Below are positions 1-4,744 of a DNA stretch of 6,020 bases, piece by piece. Numbering within the stretch: the stretch's first letter is position 1; every line of letters starts with the position of its first letter. A program made the translations under genes and the position numbers. The notes below the pieces were generated by a model that had not been told where the DNA came from, searched no databases, and saw only the letters and a program-made list of their open reading frames with translations. Location: assembly GCA_963611755.1 (NCBI GenBank), contig CAVDTK010000136.1:1-6020 (forward strand), in the 5' to 3' direction. This DNA is from Paratractidigestivibacter sp963611755. GTDB lineage: Bacteria > Actinomycetota > Coriobacteriia > Coriobacteriales > Atopobiaceae.

Positions 1-1197
1 ATCACCGGCGAGTCCTCGCCCGAGGCCCGCGCCCAGGTCTTCTCGGCCCTCGCCAACAAGACCTTGGACGTCGTCCTCACCACCCCGGAATTCCTGGCCA
101 TACACGTCGAGAAGTTCGCCGTGGGCGACATCGGGTTTCTCGCCGTCGACGAGGCCCACCACGCCGGCATGTCAAAGTCGGGCAACCGCAGCGCCTACGG
201 CCTGCTCCCGCAGATCCGCCAGACCCTGGGCGGGCCCGTGTGCCTGGCGGTTTCCGCCACCGTCACCACAGACGTGGCGCAGGAGACCTGCCGCCTTCTG
301 GGGATCGCGCCCGAGTGCGTGCTGTGCGACCACGCCCTGCGCCCCAACCTGCGCGTATCCGACGGCCGCGGCTTCAAGGACCGCGACTCGGCTCTGGTGA
401 ACCTGGTTTCCACCGGCGAGAAGTGCGTGGTCTACGTGACCTCGCGCGACCAGTCCGTCTCGGTCTGCCGGATGCTGCGCCACCGCATCCCCGAGCTGGC
501 GCCCAAGGTCGCCTTCTACAACGCCGGGCTCGACCGCCCCACGCGCTGTCGCGTCGAGGCGGCCTTCCGCGCGGGCGACCTTTGCTGCATCGTCTCTACC
601 AGCGCTTTTGGCGAGGGCGTGAACCTGCCCGACATCCGCCACGTGGTGCTCTACAGCATGCCCTTCGGCCGCGTGGAGTTCAACCAGATGAGCGGTCGCG
701 CCGGCCGCGACGGCCAAGAGGCACAGGTGCACCTCTTGTTCAACGCCTACGATACCGGCATGAACCAGCGGCTCATTGCCACGATGGCGCCCGAGCGCCA
801 GGTCATGGTCGAGCTCTACCGGGCCCTCCAGCTCTTGACCGGCAACTCGGACCACGCCTGTGACCTCGACGCGGCCGCTTTCGTGGCCGCGGTCCGCGCC
901 AAAAACCCGCGCGCCGCCCTCGACGCGGCGCAGGTCGAGCCCGGTCTTTCGGTCTTCGAGGAGCTTGGGTTTGTTTCAATCTGCGGCATCGGCGACAGCC
1001 GTCGCGTGACGTTGGTCCCCAATCCGGTTAGGATGGAGCTCACGCGCTCTGTGCGCTACCTTGAGGGCCTTCACCAGCGCGAGGAGTTCGAGGGCTTTGC
1101 CGCCTGGGCGCTCGACTGCCCGGCAGACGAGCTTCTCGCCCGCATCGTCAGGCCCATCACGCCGAGCTTCGGCAAGCAGATGGGAGAGGGGAAGTAG
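1..1197 (+). CDS. C-terminal part of a DEAH superfamily 2 (RecQ-like) helicase, possibly the helicase half of a RecJ-type exonuclease fusion (5' truncated)
   Basis: The frame is open from base 1 to a TAG at 1195-1197 (398 residues visible), so the start and the Walker A motif lie upstream. An internal TTG at 64 could be read as a start but falls inside the motor domain. Counting from the first codon, I see motif II DEAHH (residues 50-54), motif III SATV (85-88), a motif IV-like segment VVYVTSRD, motif V FGEGVNLPD (from about 203) and motif VI QMSGRAGRDG (229-238). The last two resemble RecQ and predict ATP-dependent 3'-5' unwinding of DNA. No typical RecQ zinc-binding or HRDC domain follows. 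Instead, residues about 258-398 (PERQ..ELYRAL, then FEELGFV and SVRYLEG) resemble the C-terminal domain I recall from Firmicutes RecJ. In many Gram-positives recJ lies just upstream of rel, which supports a RecJ-helicase fusion, but the nuclease half is not visible. The helicase call is firm; the RecJ link is inference. It ends 2 bases before rel. Confidence 0.85.
   Translation: MTGESSPEARAQVFSALANKTLDVVLTTPEFLAIHVEKFAVGDIGFLAVDEAHHAGMSKSGNRSAYGLLPQIRQTLGGPVCLAVSATVTTDVAQETCRLLGIAPECVLCDHALRPNLRVSDGRGFKDRDSALVNLVSTGEKCVVYVTSRDQSVSVCRMLRHRIPELAPKVAFYNAGLDRPTRCRVEAAFRAGDLCCIVSTSAFGEGVNLPDIRHVVLYSMPFGRVEFNQMSGRAGRDGQEAQVHLLFNAYDTGMNQRLIATMAPERQVMVELYRALQLLTGNSDHACDLDAAAFVAAVRAKNPRAALDAAQVEPGLSVFEELGFVSICGIGDSRRVTLVPNPVRMELTRSVRYLEGLHQREEFEGFAAWALDCPADELLARIVRPITPSFGKQMGEGK
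1182..1191 (+). promoter_or_regulatory. Ribosome binding site of rel
   Basis: A purine-rich Shine-Dalgarno sequence, GGGAGAGGGG, lies inside the last codons of the upstream helicase gene. The GAGGGG core ends 8 bases before the ATG at 1200. It supports the upstream ATG and therefore the long N-terminal extension of Rel, because no comparable site precedes a later in-frame start. Its position inside the preceding gene suggests translational coupling. Confidence 0.7.
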
Positions 1198-1199
1198 AC

Positions 1200-3683
1200 A
1201 TGGACGCCAAAGACAGCGTTCCCGCGCAGGAGACCACGGCCCCCGTGACGGCCGAGAAGACCGCTGTGGACGAGAAACCCGCCGCAGCTCAGAAGCCCGC
1301 GGCACCCGTTGCGGCCCCCGCGGCCCCCGCGCCCGCCAAGCCCGCGGCGCCCGAGAAGCCCGCCAAGGCCGCCCCCGACGCCGCCAACTTCCGTCTGCTC
1401 GAGGAGGCCTGCAGCGCCTACCTGGACGCCGAGGGCCTGGACATGGTCGACCGCGCCTATCAGTTTGCGGCCCAGTACCACAAAGACCAGCGCCGCCGCT
1501 CCGGCGAGCCCTACATCAACCACCCCGTCGAGGTGGCGCTCATCCTCTCCAAAGACCTTCACATGGACGAGGACACCATCTGCGCGGCCCTTCTCCATGA
1601 CACGGTGGAGGACACCTCCGCCACCTTGACGCAGCTCGCCGACCTGTTTGGCCAGACCGTGGCCGACCTGGTGGACGGCGTGACCAAGCTCACCTCCATC
1701 AAGGTCACCTCGATGGACGAGAAACAAGCCTGGAACCTGCGCAAGATGTTTTTGGCCATGAGCCGCGACATCCGCGTGGTCATCATCAAGCTGGCCGACC
1801 GCCTGCACAACATGCGCACCCTGGCCGCGCTGCCTCCCGACCGCCGCCTCTTCAAGGCCCGCGAGACCATGGACGTCTACGCGCCCCTGGCAGACCGCCT
1901 GGGCATCTCGTCCGTGAAGTGGGAGCTCGAGGACCTGGCCTTCTTCTGGCTCGAGCCCGAGGAGTACCAGCGCGTGGCCCGCATGGTGCAAGACTCCCGC
2001 GCCCAGCGCGAGGACGACACCGAGAACGCCATCAAGACCTTGGACGATGAGCTCGAGCGCGTGGGCCTTTCCGATTACCAAATAACGGGCAGGCCAAAGC
2101 ACCTGTGGTCCATCTACATGAAGATGACCCGCAAGGGCCGCGAGTTCTCGGACATCTACGACCTCATCGCCCTGCGCGTCATCACGCAGACGGTGGGGGA
2201 CTGCTACAGCGCCCTGGGCGCCGTCCACAGCCTATGGCACCCCATGCCCGGCCGCTTCAAGGACTACATCGCCACGCCCAAGGCCAACCTCTACCAGTCC
2301 CTGCACACCACGGTCATCGGCCCCGACGGCCGCCCCATCGAGATCCAGATCCGCACCGTCGAGATGCACGAGGCCTCCGAGTACGGTATCGCGGCCCACT
2401 GGCTTTACAAGAAGAGCGGCAACTCCCGCGGCAGGATGAGCGCCGAGGACCGCTCCATCGACTCGACCATCAACTGGATCCGCAAGAGCCTGGACTGGGC
2501 GGCCGAGGACGACATCGAGGACCCGCACGAGTTCCTGGACAGCCTGCGCGTCGACCTCTTCGAGCGCGAGATCTTCGTCTTCACGCCTAAGGGCGAGGTC
2601 ATGAGCCTGCGCCGCGACTCGACGCCCCTCGACTTCGCCTATGCCGTCCACACCGAGGTGGGCAACCACTGCGTGGGCGCCAAGGTCAACGGTTCGGTCG
2701 TGCCCTTGAGCTACAAGCTCAACATGGGTGACCGCGTGGACATCTTGACCAACAAGAACGCCCGTCCTTCTCACGACTGGATGGATCTTGTGGTCACGCC
2801 GAGCGCCCGCGCCAAGATCCGCAAGTACTTCTCGACCGAGACCAAGACCGGCGACGCCGAGCAGGGCCGTGTCGAGCTGGCGCGCGAGCTGCGCCGTCGC
2901 GGCTACGGCATCTCGACCCGCCGCACGGTCAAGGCCCTGGACTCCGTCTGCGAAGAGCTTGGTTTCCGCAGCCAGGACGACCTCTTTGCCGCGGTCCACA
3001 CCGGCAAGGCCTCCATCAAGCAGGTCTCCAACAAGGTCGAGGAGATCCTCGAGGCGGGCTCGCCCGAGCAGCTGGCGGCCGCGGCCAAGGAGGCCAAGAA
3101 GGCCGAGGAGCACCGCCAGGCCATGGCTCAGGGTAAGCCCGTCATGCAGGCCTACGCCATCACCCAGACGGCCGCGCGCGGCAAGAACAACAAGCGCAAG
3201 GCCAGCTGCGGCGTGGTGGTCAAGGGCGACGCGGACCTTCTCGTCCACTTGGCGCACTGCTGCAACCCCGTGGCCGGCGACGACATCGTGGGCTTCATCA
3301 CCCGCGGCCGCGGCGTCTCGGTCCACCGCGCCAACTGCCCCAACGTGGGCGACCTCATGAACCACCCGGAGCGCCTGATCGACGTGGCGTGGGACACCTC
3401 GGGCGCCACCGAGTTCCGCGTCGAGATCGTCATCGAGGCCACCGACCGCATGGGCCTGCTCAAGGACGTCACCATCGCCATCGGCGACGCCGGCGGAAAC
3501 ATCATGTCCGCGGCCACGCAGACCTCCTCGCAGGGCATCGCCCGCCTGCGCTTCTTGGTCTCGATCTCCGACGCGAGCTTGCTTGACGCCCTGTTGGCCC
3601 AGGTCAGCCGCGTGCCTTCTGTCTACGACGCGCGCCGCCTGATGCCGGGCGAGGGCGCGCAGACCCCCAAGAGAAAGGGCTAG
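1200..3683 (+). CDS. relA: Bifunctional (p)ppGpp synthetase/hydrolase (Rel, long RelA/SpoT homologue)
   Basis: This 827-residue protein is predicted to make (p)ppGpp from ATP and GTP/GDP and to hydrolyse it, controlling the stringent response, probably on ribosomes. Domains in order: an Ala/Pro/Lys-rich extension (1 to about 60); an HD hydrolase with metal-site residues H108, H133, D134 and D200, plus the HDTVED motif (133-138); a synthetase with D321 in IYDLIALR, RFKD (352-355), YQSLHT (365-370) and E381 in EIQIRT; a TGS domain (about 458-520); a helical region; a zinc-finger domain with H686, C687, C688 and HRANC (709-713); and an ACT domain (about 738-815). In this family RFKD, rather than the EXDD type of E. 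coli RelA, marks bifunctional enzymes, and all hydrolase residues I can place are kept, so both activities are expected. Family members are usually about 720-740 residues; the extension accounts for most of the excess. The ATG has a good ribosome binding site. The gene is 2 bases after the helicase and 3 bases before the hydrolase, implying one transcript. Confidence 0.97.
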   Translation: MDAKDSVPAQETTAPVTAEKTAVDEKPAAAQKPAAPVAAPAAPAPAKPAAPEKPAKAAPDAANFRLLEEACSAYLDAEGLDMVDRAYQFAAQYHKDQRRRSGEPYINHPVEVALILSKDLHMDEDTICAALLHDTVEDTSATLTQLADLFGQTVADLVDGVTKLTSIKVTSMDEKQAWNLRKMFLAMSRDIRVVIIKLADRLHNMRTLAALPPDRRLFKARETMDVYAPLADRLGISSVKWELEDLAFFWLEPEEYQRVARMVQDSRAQREDDTENAIKTLDDELERVGLSDYQITGRPKHLWSIYMKMTRKGREFSDIYDLIALRVITQTVGDCYSALGAVHSLWHPMPGRFKDYIATPKANLYQSLHTTVIGPDGRPIEIQIRTVEMHEASEYGIAAHWLYKKSGNSRGRMSAEDRSIDSTINWIRKSLDWAAEDDIEDPHEFLDSLRVDLFEREIFVFTPKGEVMSLRRDSTPLDFAYAVHTEVGNHCVGAKVNGSVVPLSYKLNMGDRVDILTNKNARPSHDWMDLVVTPSARAKIRKYFSTETKTGDAEQGRVELARELRRRGYGISTRRTVKALDSVCEELGFRSQDDLFAAVHTGKASIKQVSNKVEEILEAGSPEQLAAAAKEAKKAEEHRQAMAQGKPVMQAYAITQTAARGKNNKRKASCGVVVKGDADLLVHLAHCCNPVAGDDIVGFITRGRGVSVHRANCPNVGDLMNHPERLIDVAWDTSGATEFRVEIVIEATDRMGLLKDVTIAIGDAGGNIMSAATQTSSQGIARLRFLVSISDASLLDALLAQVSRVPSVYDARRLMPGEGAQTPKRKG
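3671..3679 (+). promoter_or_regulatory. Ribosome binding site of the metallo-hydrolase gene
   Basis: GAGAAAGGG overlaps the final codons of rel and ends 7 bases before the ATG at 3687. It decides the start in favour of the upstream ATG, which includes the low-complexity extension, over the conserved core that begins about 27 residues later. Confidence 0.6.
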
Positions 3684-3686
3684 GCC

Positions 3687-4388
3687 ATGGCCGAGAAGAA
3701 CGTCGAGGCCGAGAAGAACGTGGGAGCCGCGGGCGCCGAGGGCGCTGCGGCGGGCGGCCAGGCGGCCGACGAGCTGCGCCAGTTTGTGGTGGGGCCCATC
3801 CAGACCAACTGCTACGTCTACGTCAGTGGGGGAGAAGCCCTGGTGGTGGACCCCGCGGCGGCGGGCGCCCGCATCGCTCAGGAGCTCTCTGACGTGCACA
3901 TCAAGTACATCGCGGCCACGCACGGCCACGGCGACCACGTGGGCGGCGTGGCGGCGCTGGTCGCCGCGTGCGGCGCCCCCTACTACATCAACGAGGCCGA
4001 CGCCGAGCGCGCCCGTCATGCTGGCGAGCCCTCTGAGCTGGGCATCGCTTACGACGACAACGCGCCTGAGCCCGACGGGTTTCTCGCCGAGGGCACGGTC
4101 TTGACCGTGGGCACGGCCAGCTTCAAGGCCATGGAGACGCCCGGCCACACCCCGGGCGGCGTCTGCCTGGTGGGGCAGGGCACGGCAGACGGCGTGGTCT
4201 TTGTGGGGGACACTCTGTTCCCGTCTAGCCATGGCAGGACCGACCTTGCCGGCGGCGACGAGAAGACCATCCTGGTCTCGCTTGCGCGTATGGCCCGCGA
4301 GATCCCGGCCACGGCGACCCTTTTCTGCGGTCACGGTCCCTCAACCACGATGGCGGCCGAGCTTTCCCGCAACCCGTTCCTGCGTTAG
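3687..4388 (+). CDS. Metallo-beta-lactamase-fold hydrolase, glyoxalase II-like
   Basis: This 233-residue protein has the binuclear metal site of the glyoxalase II branch of the metallo-beta-lactamase fold: H79-x-H81-x-D83-H84 in THGHGDH, H154 in GHTPGG, D175 in FVGDTLF and H216 in CGHG. The family hydrolyses thioesters or related bonds; the true substrate of this small cytosolic type is not shown by the sequence, so glyoxalase activity is only a possibility. The conserved core starts near residue 28 with QFVVGPIQTNCYVY, the usual beginning of such proteins. The first 27 residues are an Ala/Gly/Glu-rich addition that opens with two copies of AEKNV. There is no signal peptide or membrane segment. 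It is the last gene of the operon, 3 bases after rel. A hydrolase of this type next to rel is common in Gram-positive bacteria, often with dtd (D-aminoacyl-tRNA deacylase) between them; dtd is absent here. All metal ligands are present, so the enzyme should be active. Confidence 0.93.
   Translation: MAEKNVEAEKNVGAAGAEGAAAGGQAADELRQFVVGPIQTNCYVYVSGGEALVVDPAAAGARIAQELSDVHIKYIAATHGHGDHVGGVAALVAACGAPYYINEADAERARHAGEPSELGIAYDDNAPEPDGFLAEGTVLTVGTASFKAMETPGHTPGGVCLVGQGTADGVVFVGDTLFPSSHGRTDLAGGDEKTILVSLARMAREIPATATLFCGHGPSTTMAAELSRNPFLR
3690..3725 (+). repeat. Tandem duplication of six codons at the 5' end of the hydrolase gene
   Basis: Two adjacent 18-base units (3690-3707 and 3708-3725) encode AEKNVE and AEKNVG. 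The first 14 bases of each unit are identical. This is a recent-looking in-frame duplication inside the non-conserved N-terminal extension. Confidence 0.85.
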
Positions 4389-4394
4389 GGCGGT

Positions 4395-4421
4395 GCGGGG
4401 CGGCGCTGTGCCGCGACCCGC
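4395..4421 (+). terminator. GC-rich hairpin just after the operon, possible 3'-end or pausing structure
   Basis: GCGGG (4395-4399) followed directly by GCGGC (4400-4404) pairs with GCCGC (4410-4414) and CCCGC (4417-4421). This gives a ten-pair GC-rich stem with loop GCTGT and a two-base GA bulge. It starts 6 bases after the hydrolase stop codon. No T-run follows, so it is not a standard intrinsic terminator. It may protect the mRNA 3' end, pause polymerase or act with Rho. In DNA this GC-rich, chance pairing is possible, so confidence in function is low. Confidence 0.3.
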
Positions 4422-4422
4422 G

Positions 4423-4444
4423 CCCCCGCCGCACCCCCGCCGCA
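4423..4444 (+). repeat. Perfect 11-base tandem C-rich repeat
   Basis: CCCCCGCCGCA occurs twice head to tail (4423-4433 and 4434-4444) with no mismatch. The transcript of the operon would be strongly C-rich here, between the hairpin and the stronger terminator downstream. Its role is unknown. Confidence 0.75.
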
Positions 4445-4467
4445 ACCCATCGCGATCTTCTCGCCAC

Positions 4468-4498
4468 AATAAAAAAGCACCCCGTAAAAGGGGTGCTT
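4468..4498 (-). terminator. Intrinsic terminator of the tRNA-Leu gene, probably also used by the convergent operon
   Basis: A perfect 9-base-pair stem (4475-4483 with 4490-4498; AAGCACCCC/GGGGTGCTT) closes a six-base loop. Read on the minus strand, the stem ends in a T-run (TTTTTTATT including the last stem bases), which is a textbook Rho-independent terminator 10 bases after the tRNA CCA end. Read on the plus strand, the tail is only CTCGTTT, so it is weaker, but it may also stop transcripts from the rel operon. Confidence 0.9.
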
Positions 4499-4508
4499 CT
4501 CGTTTAAG

Positions 4509-4590
4509 TGGTGCCCGAGGTGAGACTCGAACTCACACGGTTTCCCAACGGTTTTTGAGACCGCCGCGTCTGCCATTCCGCCACTCGGGC
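4509..4590 (-). tRNA. trnL(caa): tRNA-Leu (anticodon CAA)
   Basis: On the minus strand the gene folds as a class II tRNA. The acceptor stem is GCCCGAG (4590-4584) paired with CTCGGGC (4519-4513), followed by discriminator A (4512) and a genome-encoded CCA (4511-4509). The D arm contains the GG pair. The anticodon stem GCGGT/ACCGT encloses loop CTCAAAA, with anticodon CAA at 4557-4555. The variable arm is short, about 11 bases (TGGGAAACCGT), for a leucine tRNA, and the T arm is GTGAG-TTCGAGT-CTCAC. It reads UUG codons. It has its own promoter and terminator, is convergent with the rel operon and divergent from the glycosyltransferase. Confidence 0.96.
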
Positions 4591-4602
4591 TTGCAAGGTT
4601 TG

Positions 4603-4631
4603 ATAATAACAGACTTTTTGCTCAGCGCCAA
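4603..4631 (-). promoter_or_regulatory. Sigma70-type promoter of the tRNA-Leu gene
   Basis: On the minus strand a -35 box TTGGCG (4631-4626) and a -10 box TATTAT (4608-4603) are separated by exactly 17 bases. The -10 matches the consensus at 5 of 6 positions and the -35 at 4 of 6. Transcription would start near 4596, leaving a leader of about 6 bases before the mature tRNA 5' end at 4590. The AT-rich patch stands out against the GC-rich surroundings. Confidence 0.75.
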
Positions 4632-4704
4632 AAGAGAATCCCAATCATCTTGCCGCCTGGGAATGCGCGCCCACGCCCTTGGGGCCATTCTCTGCATCCG
4701 TGCG

Positions 4705-4713
4705 TGATATGCT
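4705..4713 (+). promoter_or_regulatory. Candidate extended -10 promoter element for the glycosyltransferase gene
   Basis: TGATATGCT contains the extended TG and a -10-like TATGCT (4 of 6 matches), about 31 bases before the ATG at 4745. No convincing -35 box lies 16-18 bases upstream, so use of this site would depend on the extended -10 or an activator. This is a weak call. Confidence 0.3.
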
Positions 4714-4731
4714 CTTTCGGGATTATCTTGA

Positions 4732-4739
4732 GAGGGGAG
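4732..4739 (+). promoter_or_regulatory. Ribosome binding site of the glycosyltransferase gene
   Basis: GAGGGGAG ends 5 bases before the ATG at 4745. It fixes this codon as the start and thereby includes the signal-peptide-like N-terminus. The next in-frame ATG (codon 41) would remove that segment and has no similar site. Confidence 0.65.
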
Positions 4740-4744
4740 CGGGC

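Noticed and set aside
64..66. TTG codon at 64 as the start of the helicase gene
   Set aside because: The frame is open to base 1 and the codons before 64 continue the helicase domain. A start here would remove the ATP-binding motif, so the gene is treated as cut by the window edge.
240..863. 207-codon plus-strand frame inside the helicase gene
   Set aside because: An Arg/Pro-rich out-of-frame shadow of the helicase coding sequence, with no motif and no ribosome binding site.
1071..2228. 385-codon open frame on the minus strand
   Set aside because: Antisense to the 5' half of rel, with a biased composition including a Gly-rich stretch that mirrors the Ala/Pro-rich codons of the Rel extension. 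No motif was seen.
2232..4334. 700-codon open frame on the minus strand across rel and the hydrolase gene
   Set aside because: It is wholly antisense to two genes with complete family motifs. Its translation is a low-complexity Ala/Gly/Val/His/Asp-rich mix with no recognisable domain, which is typical of antisense frames in GC-rich coding DNA.
4449..4456. ATCGCGAT palindrome as an operator
   Set aside because: An 8-base palindrome in GC-rich DNA is expected by chance, and it sits between two convergent genes rather than at a promoter.
4509..4590. tRNA-Leu 3' end as an attachment site for an integrated element
   Set aside because: No integrase gene and no repeat of the tRNA 3' end were seen in the flanking sequence. 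The neighbours look like ordinary chromosomal genes.
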